A DNA stretch of 64,000 nt from Neoarius graeffei (GCF_027579695.1 NC_083583.1:21507099-21571098); one strand, 5' to 3'; positions 33,446 to 45,464 are shown, counted from the first letter of the stretch. A program made the numbers and translations. Notes: generated by a model from the letters alone, not told the origin.

Positions 33446-34700
33446 CCTTCTGGGTCATTCCATACCAATTCACACACCCTCCCCAGGTGACCCTCTTCGA
33501 TTTGCCCGATATTCGACACACAGGTACCTTTTGATGCCAATGGAAAGAATCCCAAGTTTTAGCATCCTATGTCTAACGGTTTTGGAGATGAGGCCCTCCA
33601 AAGTTTGGGTGCCACGCCCACTTTTCAAGCCTGTGAATTGTATACAGAATTTACAAGCATATTTGGACACCTCTAGTTTTAGATTGAAAGAAGATACAGG
33701 CCTAAAAATCGCCATGTCCCCTCAGCATGACCTTGTCTATCAGATGGTGTACTTAAGAATAGCATAGCTTGACTATTTCTGCATATATTAAGCCTTGAAA
33801 ACTGTAAGTGTGAAAAGGGTGATGAAGAGTCTTGACATTTTGGGGTTCCAGATCTTGGAAACTATGAATGCTGTGGAAGGTATCATTGATTTTCCATCAC
33901 ATTTGGTAACTGTACAGTGTATTCAAAAAAAGTGTGCGGACACTCAGACCTTAAATGACAGAATAGGAGGTACACAAAAATGGCTTTGGGAGGAAAATGA
34001 CCCTACGGTACCCCCTACTTCATGCTCCAATTTAACCATGTGGGCACTTGATGAGTGGAATGCCCTTTTAACCCCATGCACAGTAACACTGTATCAAACA
34101 TTCAAGCTTTGAAGAACTTTGTTTTTCAGAGTTCTTCATACTAATTTAGGCCTTCAAAATATGGGGAAATTTGTCCCTTTTTCATCACAGTATCTGGGTT
34201 TCTGCTGCCATCTGCTGGTCAAAAAAGTAACAATGTTCAGCATAAATCATGAAAACAAAAGGGACTGGAAAGTCTTGACCAATAAACCACCATCAATAAA
34301 CCACTTTAATTATATAGGTGATTTTAACAAGTATTAGGGAGTTAAATTAACAGTCGCCTCTAGTGTATTTATGAAAATAAGACTAAGTAAAGATTTCATG
34401 TTGGAAAAGCAGAGTGTTTCTAGTTTAAATATTTTCTAAATTGTGATTGCATGGTTCAGAAATAGGTCATCAATCAGGATCATTAAGAAAATTAAGAAAA
34501 TAATTAAATTTATTAAATTAAGAATTAAGAAAACTGCTATGGGCGATTACAATCATGTGCCAGGTGGTGAACTCAGGTACAGCCTTAATTTCTGTCTTCA
34601 CTTCACTCCACTTCAGCCTCTATACAAAAGGCTACAACTAGCTCTTGAAACTGCAGATTTCTACAGCTTAAATTAACTTCTATTTTTTAAACTAAGCATA
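33446..34700. other. unassigned sequence between LINE and multi-copy gene
   Basis: Begins abruptly after the RT motif with GGGTCATTCCATACCAATTC. It has short ORFs without recognisable domains. It may be the 5' part of the element carrying the gene at 34707-38230. Confidence 0.35.
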
Positions 34701-35959
34701 TGGAGAATGGAGCTACCAAACTGTAAAATTGGCTTGTCTCTAGTGAATGATGTCTGCCATAAACTTACCTACTGTAGGCAGAAAGGTCTGATGACTCTTC
34801 CTCCTTCTGAAAGGAGGATGCTGAAATGGCGATCAGGAGTGTCATTTTCAGATAATGATGTAATTTGCTACCACCATGAAAAAGTGTTCCTTTCAAGGTA
34901 TCAATGTTTACAAAAAGCATGCTGTGATCCACTGAAGATGCACCAAAAAAAAATGCAAAAGTACATATTTCTCAATTAATTTCCTCTAAAAATGTCAATG
35001 CTACATTGCATAACTAGCATTAATTCAATAATTTCCTAAAAATGTAGTGATTCCTTCAAATGATTAATGAATTCTTCCCTCTTTTTTAGAAAACCTCCGG
35101 GTTGTAGATGAGGCTAAGGCAGTAAAATTCAAGTTGAAGCCAGGACAGAAGCTGTGCAGCAACTGTTGCACCAAGTTAAAGGAACAACTCGCCATGGGTG
35201 AAATGATGGATGCAGGAGACAGATTCGAGCCACAGACTGAAGTTCGAGAGTCAATGGATGTAAGTAACAAAGCAATGGGATCTTCTCCTCTGAAATATAC
35301 ATCTTCACGCAATAAAAAGGGATACTGGAAACGGAAGATTAAAGACTTGCATCATGCCACACAGACCAAGGCAACCAGATTGGCTGATGTGCCAACTGAT
35401 GAACTTCTTTCATCGAGTTCAGATAACTGCCAGACATGTGAGGAGTGGGAGGAATTACTAAAGTTACTGAAAGAGAAGTGTAAAGTGGCATCAAAAAAAA
35501 GAAAAGATCAAGATCCTCACACTTCTCCCAGCTACATGGAGTATCAGAAAGGTAGCTAAAGAATTTTCTGTCACTACTCATATGGTGAGGAAAGCAAAGA
35601 CTGTTAGAGAACAACAGGGAATACTTGGTGAGCCGCATGTGAACAAGGGAAAACCACTGTCAGCTGAAGTTAGAGAACGTGTCATGAAGTTCTACCAGAT
35701 GGATGAATATTCAAGGATCTGCCCAGGGAAAAAGGATTATGTATCTGTAAAGATCAATGACAAACATGAACAAATGCAGAAGAGACTATTGTTGGTAAAT
35801 GTAAAGGAGCCATATACACAATACAAAGCACAATACCAGGATAAAATTGGCTTCTCTAAGTTTTGTGAACTTCGTCCAAAGTGGTGTCTGCCTGTGAACA
35901 ATGCCGGGATGCACTCTGTGTGTGTATGCCAGTCGCATCAGAATGCAAAACTAATGGTA

Positions 35960-37554
35960 CAGTGGGGAAAACAAGTATTTGATCCCTTGCTGATTTTGTT
36001 GGTTTACCCACTAAGAAAGACTCGATCAGTCTGTAATATTAAATGGTAGGTGTAGTCCAACATGCTGAGACAGAATATCACAAAGAAAATCAAGAAATCG
36101 ACTTTAAAGAATTTGTATTAATTTATTTGCATTTTATTGAGGAAAATAAGTATTTGAACCCTCTTGCCAAAAGGACTTAGTACTTTGTGGCAAACCCCTT
36201 ATTAGCAAGCACAGAGGTCAGATGTTTTTTGTAGTTGATGACCAGGTTTCTGACATATTAGGAGGAATTTTGGTCCACTCTTCTTTGCAAATGACCTCTA
36301 AATCATCAAGATTCCGTGGCTGTCGCTTGGCAACTCTGAGCTTCAGCTCTCTCCATAGATTTTCTATAGGATTCAGGTCCGGAGACTGGCTGGGCCACTC
36401 CATGACCTTGATACGTTTCTTCTTCAGCCATTCCTTGGTTGCCTTGGCTGTATGCTTTGGGTCATTATCCTGCTGGAAGACCCATCCACGACCCATTTTA
36501 ACCTCCTTCCCTCTGCCAGGAAGCTTTTCACTTAGGATTTTATGGTACATGGCTCCGTCCATCCTCCCATTGATACGGTGAAGTAGCCCTGTGCCCTGTG
36601 CAGAAAAACACCCCCAAAGCATAATGTTACCACCTCCATGCTTGACAGTGGGGATGGTGTTCTTGGGGTCATAAGCAGCATGTCTCTCGCTCCAGCCATG
36701 ACGGGTTGAATTGATGCCAAAGAGCTCAATTTTGGTCTCATCTGACCATAACACCTTCTCCCAGTCACTCTCCAAGTCATTCAGATGTTCATTGGCAAAG
36801 TTCAGGCGGGCCTGCACATGTGCTTTCTTAAGCAGGGGTACTTTGCGAGCACTGCAAGATGTTAGACCATTGCGGTGTAAAGTGGTACCAACTGTTTGCT
36901 TGGTGACTGCGATCCCAGCTGCTTTAAGATCATCCACTAACTCTGCCCGTGTTGTATTAGGTCTATTTCTCACCGTTCTCATGATCCTGGAAACCCCACG
37001 AGGTGAGATCTTGTTTGGAGCCCCAGACCTAGGTCGACTGATGATCATGTTGTGAGTCTTGTACTTGCGCACAATTGCACCAACAGTTGTCACCTTAACG
37101 CCCAGCTTCTTGCTAATGGTTTTGTAGCCCATACCGGTCTTGTGCAGGTCTACAATCTTCTCCCTTAAATCCACAGAAAGCTCTTTAGTCTTTCCCATGT
37201 TGGAGAGTTTGGAGTCTGACAAACTGATTGATTCTGTGGCCAGGTGGCTTTTATACAAGTCATTAGTGATATCAGGTGTCTTCAATTTAGGTGACAAGGT
37301 AATTTGGAGAGTCTAACTTGTCTGTATTAACAAGAACTCTTGATGGTTACTAGGGGATCAAATACTTCTTTTTCTCAATAAAATACAAATAAATTAATAT
37401 AGATATTTAAAAGTTATTTTCTGGATTTTCTTTTTGATATTCTGTCTCCACATGTTAGAATACACCTACCATTAAAATTACAGACTGATCAAGTCTTTCT
37501 TAGTGGGTAAACCAACAAAATCAGCAAGGGATCAAATACTTGTTTTCCCCACTG
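35960..37554 (-). mobile_element. Tc1/mariner element, nearly intact
   Basis: TIRs of about 100 bp start CAGTGGGGAAAACAAGTATT at both ends, differing by only a few bases. The target TA is duplicated (35958-35959, 37555-37556). Carries one transposase gene on the minus strand. Confidence 0.96.
36218..37198 (-). CDS. Tc1-type DD34E transposase, C-terminal frameshift
   Basis: [20 protein letters not shown] opens a helix-turn-helix region, then the RPRSGAP linker and the catalytic residues: Asp in [12 protein letters not shown], Asp in [11 protein letters not shown] and Glu in [11 protein letters not shown], with the spacing of the DD34E group. A single missing base near 36256 changes the reading after NMSE, so the final NYKK...NKGFATKY-type tail found in relatives is lost and the ORF ends at 36218. 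A longer ORF upstream (to 37297) is probably not used. Confidence 0.93.
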   Translation of the reverse strand: MGKTKELSVDLREKIVDLHKTGMGYKTISKKLGVKVTTVGAIVRKYKTHNMIISRPRSGAPNKISPRGVSRIMRTVRNRPNTTRAELVDDLKAAGIAVTKQTVGTTLHRNGLTSCSARKVPLLKKAHVQARLNFANEHLNDLESDWEKVLWSDETKIELFGINSTRHGWSERHAAYDPKNTIPTVKHGGGNIMLWGCFSAQGTGLLHRINGRMDGAMYHKILSEKLPGRGKEVKMGRGWVFQQDNDPKHTAKATKEWLKKKRIKVMEWPSQSPDLNPIENLWRELKLRVAKRQPRNLDDLEVICKEEWTKIPPNMSETWSSTTKNI

Positions 37555-38284
37555 TAAATGCCGTTCCAACACAGGATGACTACAAGCACCTTTTGAAAGA
37601 AATGGTGTGTAATTTGGAGAGTAGGGAGTGCATGCTTCATCTGTGTGACTCTTGTCCTGGAAAGGATGGACTTCAAAATTATTTGATGACTGTCTTCACA
37701 AATAATGACATGGACATGGATGACATGATCACATACATGCAGTGGACACAGACAGGACTACACTTGTTTCTTTGCAGCAACCTCTGCAAGAATTCCTTCA
37801 GGCTGTTTGTCAGGCTTTTGATCAACTTCGTCATCATCATTTTGTAATGAAATCTCAGGCTTCCTATCTGCGGATGCCCAAAGAGGGACTGACGCCTAAC
37901 ATTGCTGTCATACTGCTTGACTTTGCCGAGAATTACAGCTTCATTGTGCAGGATGCTGTACAGGGTCACCACTGGGACAATAGCCAAGCTACAGTGCATC
38001 CATTTGCAGTTTATTACAAGAATGGTGACCAACTTAAGTGTGACAGTCTTGCAGTGATCTCGGATTGCCTGAAGCATGACACAACTGCAGTGCACACCTT
38101 TATTTCAAAGGTTTTGCCGAGACTGCAAGAGAGCATTCCTGATCTTAAGAAGGTCATCTACTTCAGTGATGGAGCAGCCTCACAATACAAGAACTATAAG
38201 AACCTTGTGAACTTATCATACCATGAACCTATCATACCATAGGCTACTGCTCCTTCCCATCCTCTGTCCTCCTGTTACCCAGGG

Positions 38285-38960
38285 ATGAGAATTTTCCGCC
38301 GATCGGCGGATTTCCGACTTTTTCAGACCAAAATGATGGTTTTTGAGATCGATGTAAATCCGTTGAGAATTTTTCAGGGGGGTATGTATGGTTAACGATC
38401 TGTGGTCACCTTATAACGCAGACATCCCAAGTCTCCCGGAAGTTCCGGGAGTCTCCCGCATATTGATAGTGGCTCCTTGATGTCCGCAAATTGGAAAAAA
38501 TCTCCCGGGAATCTAGAGCAAGCGAGCAAGAGCGTGCACGCGAAACATTAATGTCTGCATCGCGCATCTTAGAATGTGCGCATGCGACGGAGTGCGCGAG
38601 AGAGACTGTGTGTGTGCCTGTTCATGTAGCGCATGCTAGACAAAGAGCATCCTGATTGGGTTACTCAGCAAAATAAGCCAATCAGCTTTCAGTGTGGGCG
38701 GGCTTTTATCTCTTTTCTCGAGGGCCGAAGTTTCCAGTTGAGCCAGTGCAGCCTACAGGATCGGCATGACAGAGAGAGAGCGCGCGCCCTAAAAAACGAA
38801 AGTACAAAACCCACTTCACCTCAGATTACACAAAAGAATATCCCTGTCTAATAAGGGTCAAAAATGACAGTTTCGTGCGATGTACTGTTTGCAACAGTGG
38901 TTTCAGCATTGCCCATGGTGGCTTAAATGATTGTAAAAGACATGTTGAGGTGAGTAGTGT
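38285..38960 (+). mobile_element. 5' fragment of a DNA transposon with a BED-like exon
   Basis: After a GC-rich leader the frame near 38775-38948 encodes a finger with CTVCNSGF and HGGLNDCKRHVE, ending at a GTGAGT donor. Fish hAT-like elements carry similar exons. The ATG at 38766 is out of frame with the finger, apparently through a change in the GA run, and no downstream exon is present. Confidence 0.55.
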
Positions 38961-39060
38961 CATTTCATGTGCATTATATTTAGGTCTACAACAGGCTGTC
39001 ATGAAAAGACCAAACTTATTAAAGATTTCTGTAAAGTAACAATGTATGAATATACATTTT

Positions 39061-39063
<3 letters not shown>

Positions 39064-39117
<54 letters not shown>

Positions 39118-39118
39118 C
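39064..39118. repeat. (AT)n microsatellite
   Basis: ACATAC repeats flanking an uninterrupted AT array. Confidence 0.97.
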
Positions 39119-39129
39119 ATACTGACACT

Positions 39130-39757
39130 GGCGACCACAGACTGATAGAACATCCACAGGAGTTTCCTGCAGATGTTAAAGGACCGCAGCCTCCTAAGGA
39201 AGTATAGCCTGCTCTGTCACTTCCTGTATAAGTGTTTGGTGTTGCAAGTCCAGTCCATCTTGCTGTCCAGCCACAGCCCGAGGTACTTGTAGGAATCCAC
39301 AGCCTCCACCTCGACTCCCTCGATCAGAACTGGTCGTGACCTTGGTCTGGACCTCCCAAAGTCAATGACCAGCTCCTTGGTCTTCAAGGTGTTGAGCTGC
39401 AGATGGTTCCTGTTGCACCACATAGCAAAGTCCCTCACCAGGCTCCTATACTCCTCCTCTCTGTTGTCACTGATGCATCCAACAATGACTGTGTCATCGG
39501 CAAACTTCTGAATGTGATGCAGCTCCAAGTTGTAGCAGAAGTCTGCGGTGTACAGGGTGAAGAGAAGAGGGGCCAGCACTGTGCCCTGGGGTGCTCTGGT
39601 GCTGCTAATCACAGTGTCAGACGTGATGTCCTTCAGCCTGACGTACTGCGGCCTGTCAGTGAGGTAGCTGGAGATCCAGGTGACCAGGCAGGGGTCCACT
39701 TGCATCCTGTTCAGTTTGTCCTGAAGCAATAGGGGCTGGATGGTGTTGAAGGTAGCT
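39130..39757 (-). pseudogene. CR1/L2/Rex1-like LINE, RT C-terminal fragment
   Basis: The minus-strand frame 39729-39217 encodes STRAPQGTVLAPLLFTLYTAD, FADDTVIVGCISD and LNTLKTKELVIDFGR, the palm and thumb of a fish LINE reverse transcriptase, with an FADD variant of the catalytic motif. 5'-truncated near 39757 and continuing in decayed form to about 39130. Confidence 0.82.
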
Positions 39758-39929
39758 TGTAGCTTTACTGTTAGAATCTTTCTGCTTTATAAAAGCACAA
39801 AGTGGTGGTGGTGCCTTACCATTTATGATTTAAAAAATTCAGCAGGCATCAGTGTGTTTAATTAAGTTGTCCCAGCTAAGGATGTTATATTTATCAAGTA
39901 TATTACAGTGATGATAGAGCTTGGGCTTT

Positions 39930-40690
39930 CTATCTAGCACCTTGAGAGCTTACTTATACAGTGATGGGCTTCAATGTTGTGCTTGTGGCCTGGATCCAAC
40001 TTGTCGTACAGTAGGTTACATGAGGCATAATCATTACATTCATAAAAAGCTTCAACATGTGTTGTCAGACAGTTTCTAATATATCTAAAATTTAACAAAT
40101 TGTACCTATTTGTCTGCATTACCTTTTTTACTTGGTTTTTAAAAGAGAAGTTTGAATCTAGGATAATACCTAGATATTTAAAATGAGAGACTGTTTGGAC
40201 GATCTCTCCAGATATCTGGACTTTAGGATCACAGTCTGATGCAGTGTTTGTCTTGCTAAAAAATATGCAGACTGTTTACATTAAGGTACAGTTGAGTCAG
40301 TAAGCCATTTTTGCACATGCACCATTGTTTCACTAAGTTTAGCAGCTGCTTGTGCTTTAGTTTTTGCATGGACATAGATGACTGTATCATCAGCATGCAT
40401 CTGTACTTCACACCCTTTACATGATGATGGTAGGTCATTTATATACAAAGTGAATAAAATTGGTCCCAGGACCAATCCCTGGGGTACACCCATTTCATTG
40501 CTTAAGGGTGGTGATGTTTCATCACTCACCCTCACACACTGAATCCTATCCGATAGATAGGATCTCATCCAGTTTGTTGCATTGGAAGAGAAGTTAAAAC
40601 AGGTAAGCTTGTGAATGAGTACATTATGATTCACAGTATCACAGGCCTTTTTAAGATCCAGAAAAACAGCTCCAACAACACCACCTTTAT
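39930..40690 (-). pseudogene. second LINE RT fragment, different family
   Basis: Encodes MGVPQGLVLGPILFTLYIND and MHADDTVIYVHAKTKAQA, followed in shifted frames by NYASCNLLYDKLDP-type sequence near 39990. The HADD box replaces YADD. It abuts the previous fragment but is clearly a different lineage. Confidence 0.78.
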
Positions 40691-41335
40691 CTAGTTTTAA
40701 TGAGGTTGAGAATCAGTACCTCCAAGTCCGTGGCCATGGCACTCAGCCAGAAATGGGTGGAGTGCCTACTCCAGATCAGGGGGGAGTTGTTACCTCAAGT
40801 GGAGGAGTTTAAGTATCTCAGGGTTTTGCTCACGAGTGAGGGTAAGGGGGGGCGGGAGTTGGACAGACGGATCGGGGCAGCGTCAGCAGTGATGCGGACA
40901 CTAAACCGGTCTGTGGTGGTAAAGTGAGAGCTGAGCCAAAAGGCAAAGCTCTCAATTTACTGGCCCACTCTCTACGTTACCACTCTCACTTATGGTCACG
41001 AACTATGGGTAGTGACTGAAAGAATGAGATCACGGATACAAGCGGTAGAAATGAGTTTTCTCCGCAGGGTGGCTGGGCTGTCCCTTAGAGACAGGGTGAG
41101 ACGCTTGGGAGAGACTCGGAGTAGAACCGCTGCTCCTCCACATCGAAAGGAGTCAGTTGAGGTGGTTCGGGCACCTTGTTAGGATGCCCCCTGGATACCT
41201 CCCAGGGGAAGTTTTCTGGGCATGCCCCTGAAAGAGCTGGTGGAGGTGGCCGGGGAGAGGGAGGTCTGGGCTGCTCTGCTTAGGCTGCTACCCCCGTGAC
41301 CTGGATCTGGATAAGCGGTAGAAGATAAATGGATA
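40691..41335 (+). pseudogene. Rex3-like (RTE) LINE, 3' end
   Basis: Encodes ISTSKSVAMALSQKWVECLL, DRRIGAASAVMRTLNRSVVV and then, past a stop at 40925, AKLSIYWPTL and TYGHELWVVTERM. The 3' end GGATAAGCGGTAGAAGATAAA is the usual Rex3 terminus. Multiple stops; 5'-truncated. Confidence 0.85.
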
Positions 41336-41834
41336 GAAATAAAAATAAAGGCTGACATTAAGTGGTACATCAGATATATTCCATTCAGCTAGCATGATAT
41401 TGAACGAGTTGAAGACAAGTTAACATGAAAAAAGTTATTATTATACATACACATTCCTTTCAGGTGATCAGTGTGTCTTTCTCTCTCTCAATCTTCCATA
41501 GTTAACAAAGCAAACCTGGTGGCCATGCTTGTTTACAGATTGTCACTAGCGCGGAAGTTTTACACGTCTGATGTGCGACATCATGTTGTTTTGACAACCA
41601 TGCAGTATCATAAACCATATTCAACGCTCATTCTCCATTGGGTAGAGTGACGTAATGCACGTAGAATAAGCAATATGTTAACAATATTGCATGCTATCAA
41701 ACCAAATGAATGAAACCTGTTAGAAGGGAATGGAATACATGTTTTTATTCCATCAGAAAAAGTGTCCTGTATGTATAATAATTCTCTACATGTCTGTGAA
41801 GGTTCTCAGTCATCCAGGTCATCGTAACCCGTAT
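41336..41834. other. intergenic sequence, nothing recognised
   Basis: No ORF or element that I can support. Confidence 0.35.
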
Positions 41835-42003
41835 GTGCTAAAGAAGGCAACCGGACTTGCTTGAAATCCTTGAAGACGTTTCACCTCTCATCCGAAAGGC
41901 TTCTTCAGTTCTGTCTGACTACCCACTAGTCAGACAGAACTGAAGAAGCCTTTCTGATGAGAGGCGAAACGTCTTCAAGGATTTCAAGCAAGTCCGGTTG
42001 CCG
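41835..42003. repeat. hairpin repeat with 80-bp arms
   Basis: GCAACCGGACTTGCTTGAAA... to CTGTCTGACT pairs with AGTCAGACAGAACTGAAGAA... to GTCCGGTTGC across a 7-base loop. The motif CTTCAAGGATTTCAAGCAAG is one I recall as a common fish palindromic repeat. Confidence 0.9.
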
Positions 42004-42490
42004 CCTTTAGCACATATAGAAAATTCTGTATGTAACTTGTGAGGAAATCAATGAAGTTGTTTTGATAAATTTGGGTACTTTTTGTTTGTGTCTATATGAT
42101 AAAAAGAGCATCACGTGTGCTTGAAGAGAGATATATCCGCACATAAACTGCACAGACCTTACTGCAGTGTCCAGCTTCATGACTTCAACGGAAGTAGGTT
42201 AGTCTTAGGGCATTATCTAACTTCTGGCGTAATCCAAAAACATGATTGGTTGAAATTAATTCATGGGAATACAAACTGTCCCAAGTCTCCCCCCCCCCCC
42301 CCCCCCCCCAATCCCAGTTCTCCCCGCTTTCCCCTATTTTACTTGTGGGCTCATACATTATAGAGCAAAGCATTGCTTGTTTTGCCTCCTATCGCTCTAA
42401 AACACATCCTGGATCTGGAGAAATTCGTAGACATGGTCCATTTTTCATGTATAATTTGATAATAGCAGTCATTGCAAGACTTGTCCAGTG

Positions 42491-42736
42491 TTAATTACCT
42501 TGCGTTTTGGATCTTTTTGCAACGTTAGATTTGTTAAAGAAGTCAGTAATGTTCTCTTGCCGCTTTGATGTGTTTGCTGTCACGTGTGCGGTTGCTTTAA
42601 TTTTGTGTAGAATTTTACCTGTGTAACAAAACCTTGATACATCGATAATGGGCCCACCATGGAAGACGTTTTTATACATTTCTGGTGCTATCATCATATT
42701 GTCAGTTTTTACTTGTCTGTTAACTTTGTACTTCAT
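42491..42736 (-). other. possible exon with a PCNA-box-like motif
   Basis: The frame includes KRQENITDFFNKSNVAKRSK, where QxxIxxFF fits the PIP-box consensus, and ends just before a GTAATT donor at about 42506. No homologue recognised. A poly-C run and repeats lie nearby, so it may be transposon-derived or spurious. Confidence 0.25.
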
Positions 42737-42927
42737 TGATTGAGATCTTTGTCATTAATCAGATCATGCAATTTTTACTGGCAACAAAATATGCGAATAA
42801 ACAGACTTCACTTTTATGAAGTGCAAATCTAACTCTGCTAGATAGCGCATGTACAGTGCTGACACAGATACGAGTAAACGATGGTTGTCCTAGCACAAAC
42901 ACGATTCTTGTTGCCTTAAAATATACA

Positions 42928-43052
42928 GGGGGCTGCAAAAGTAGGTATACAGTAAGGATTATTCCAGTATTACAATAGTGGTGCTAGGTTTCATTTAATA
43001 CTAACATTTTGTGCGAATGTTTTTTCATTACTGGCTACTTTTGCAGCCCCGT
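42928..43052. mobile_element. short MITE, 125 bp
   Basis: GGGGGCTGCAAAAGTAG and its inverted partner CTACTTTTGCAGCCCC bound a non-coding core. Confidence 0.7.
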
Positions 43053-43324
43053 GTTTTTTTTTTTTTATATAATATATATAAATTAATTAATTTGGGGGGG
43101 CTTTAAAAAAATGGATAACATAATGGGCTGACATCTAATAAAATACTTGCTCTGTGCAGTTTATTAGACAACGTGACCCCACCAGTTGTGGTTTTATGAT
43201 GCCTTCAGATTTTAAGATGCCGTTAAAAAAATATTGATATTTAAATGTATTTTATGATGCATATTTATTGTAGCATTGAGGTTTGCTAATAGATTTTTGC
43301 AAAATGATCTTTTATATGTAATAT

Positions 43325-43750
43325 AATGGAGCATGCTGTTATAGGAACATAATCAGTGACCGGGTGGTGTGATGCGGCCTGAACTAAAGTGCAGTTTATT
43401 ATTTTCCTAGAACAGCATGCCATAAAATGGTTTATTCCTCTAATGCTGCATTTACAAACGCTAGCAGTGTTTTATTTGTTAATGAATGACACGTAGTACA
43501 TTTTATCTGCTTACAGTTTACATTTAATCTTGTGGAACATATGAAACAAGTTGGTTCCTGTTACTTACATTATAGCTGTTAGCAGTATTTTCCTCACCAG
43601 CCTCTCCCTGCCCCCCTTCTTGAAGAAAGACAAAAAAAGCAGGTTGTCGTGTTCCCAAAAGTCATAAAACACACAGCCATCTGTCCTGAAGACTTTCACC
43701 ATGTCCCTGGTTACATGGGTGCCTTTTTTTTTTCTTTCCCCTCTGTACAA
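43325..43750 (+). repeat. dispersed repeat family D copy
   Basis: GCATGCTGTTATAGGAACATAATC, GGGTGGTGTGATGCGGCC and GGTTTATTCCTC occur in the order seen at 18090-18450, with CTGTCCTGAAGACTTTC shared downstream. No ORF. Confidence 0.6.
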
Positions 43751-44728
43751 ATCCCTATAGCAGTTTATTACTATAGAAACCATAAGGTGTTCTGATAAAC
43801 GTAGAAATAAAAAACAGCCAGAATTATTGTCAGAGCTGCTGTTATAGAAAATGAATCAAGAATTCAGTACCTGCGCTCTCTTAGAGTGACAGTTTTGATG
43901 AAATCAGCATTGTATCATATAACCCTAACTACAGGATATCCTTCGAATATATGGAGTACTAGATGGTGTGTATGTTGTAGAACAGCTGGTTTGGAGCCAT
44001 TCTGAAGGTTTAGTGTCATTTTGCTCTGTGTGTGCTCTCTGTAATAAAAATAATCCATGACCTTGCACTTCTGCTGATTAGAAAGTAAGTATAAAGCATT
44101 AGAGTGAGGTTGTTTTTAGTTCTTTGTTTTCAGAGAGTATTCTCAGGCACAAATAAAGCTTTGATAGATAGTTAATGGTTAGTCAAGGACACATCTGGCT
44201 CAAAAATAGGGGCTTGCTCATATTCAGAACTCCTTCATCCAAGCTGTTCACAAAATGTGCTGAGACACACACTGAAAATTTATGCTCTGAGTAGAAGATG
44301 CCTTTAAAGCATTCTAAAGTGTTATAAAAATAACAAGTCATATTATATAAGCATAATGAGTAGCAGAAATTAGCTGTTTGAGTATAAACTGTAAGTGTCA
44401 TGCACGAAGCACTGTACAATCTTTGCTTTTCGGATGCTAAATAACTAAACGTTTTATATAACCTTCCTGTTTTGCCTCAAAGGCAAGTCATTGTTGATTT
44501 CAAGACTCGTTTAAGCAGAGTAGCATGAACTGGGTTCCTCAGCTATGTGCCATTTAGGCTTCACCTCCTGAGGAAGAATAGTAACCTATCCACTGTAACA
44601 CTAGAAACCTTACAGGAAAGGTCACTGCAGGCTAGCGCATTAGACACATGCTTATGTATAGAGAACTAGTGGTATAAAAAGACATTGGTGCTGTGGTTTG
44701 ACTTGTGTTCCATTCTCATTTCCCTCAG
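43751..44728. other. intergenic or intronic sequence, nothing recognised
   Basis: No element identified. A GCATGCTGTT-like remnant of family D recurs near 43840 (GCTGCTGTTATAGAAAATGAATC). Confidence 0.35.
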
Positions 44729-44864
44729 GTCTTACGGGCGCGCGCCGAAGATGATCCACCTAGAAGCCAACTTTGTCCAGTTCAAAGAGGAGCTGCTTCC
44801 TAAAGAGGGAAACAAGGCTCTCCTCACGTTCCCTTTCCTGCACATCTACTGGACTGACTGCTGT
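44729..44864 (+). CDS. unidentified spliced exon on the plus strand
   Basis: 136 bp between TTTCCCTCAG and GTAAGT, encoding SYGRAPKMIHLEANFVQFKE followed by ELLPKEGNKALLTF and PFLHIYWTDCC. Both splice sites are strong and the codon use looks like a real gene (GC-rich third positions). I do not recognise the protein and find no partner exon in the window. MITE A is inserted eight bases past the donor. Confidence 0.5.
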
Positions 44865-44872
44865 GTAAGTCT

Positions 44873-45383
44873 AAGGGCCTCTGCATGCTCTTGCGACAAG
44901 GCTTTCGCAGATAGCTTTTCGCAGACAGTTGTGATTTATCGTTGAGCGGGGAGTAATAGGCGTGCGCGATGTTATTCACTGCCACAATGCAAGGGGGCGC
45001 GAAGTCACGAAATCGCTAGGAGTAGTTGGTGGGTGTGGTTAGTGGAGTGTTTATCCTCCAGTTACTTATAATGACTAGAACTGGAGTCGTATAGATGTAC
45101 GTACTTCCTCACTTCCTCGATCAACCGCTCTTCGTGCTGCTCCCTCTTCGCTCGTGTTTTTAAAAATGGTGGTCGTGAAAACAAACCAAACCGGGAAAGT
45201 AGGGAAGCGGATGTAGAGTGGACCAATCGGAGCCCTCTTGTCTGCGACGCTGTCTGCGAGGCTTCTGCGGTGGTCACAATTTTTGGGAGGTGCGCGCAGA
45301 GCGTCTGCAAAGGTGGGGGGGCTACGCAGACGCCATCTGCGAGGCCATCTGCGAGGACTGCGTTGTCAGCATAAATTGGCCTT
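44873..45383 (+). mobile_element. TIR/MITE family A, complete copy
   Basis: AGGGCCTCTGCATGCTCTTGCG at the left pairs loosely with the right end (ATAAATTGGCCTTTAG). Internal CTGCGAGGC repeats near 45250-45360. A partial inverted copy is at 1-258. Confidence 0.75.
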
Positions 45384-45464
45384 TAGTCTCAGCCAGAGTC
45401 GAAACGTTCAGGAGCAGTCTCAGAAACGGGCACAGAGCATCACATGGTTATTAAAGTCCTGATT

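Larger units (their letters stand above)
34707..38230 (+). pseudogene. multi-copy transposon-type gene of unknown class, broken
   Basis: I recall close relatives in many fish and invertebrate genomes as uncharacterised proteins. Visible pieces: a start at 34707 (MELPNCKIGLSLVNDVCHK), a segment after TTTTTAG at 35089 with KLCSNCCTKL, then MPGKKD-like PGKKDYVSVKI, GFSKFCELRPKWCL and HSVCVCQSHQNAKLM, and after the Tc1 insertion LLDFAENYSFIVQDAVQGHHW and IYFSDGAASQYKNYKN. The two acidic motifs look like parts of a DDE-type nuclease site, which is inference. A run of eight A near 35495 shifts the frame, the Tc1 element (35960-37554) splits it, and it ends soon after SYHEP. Confidence 0.65.

Noticed and set aside
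37199..37297. Tc1 transposase starting at 37297
   Set aside because: Relatives start at MGKTKELS; the upstream extension lies in the untranslated or TIR-adjacent region.
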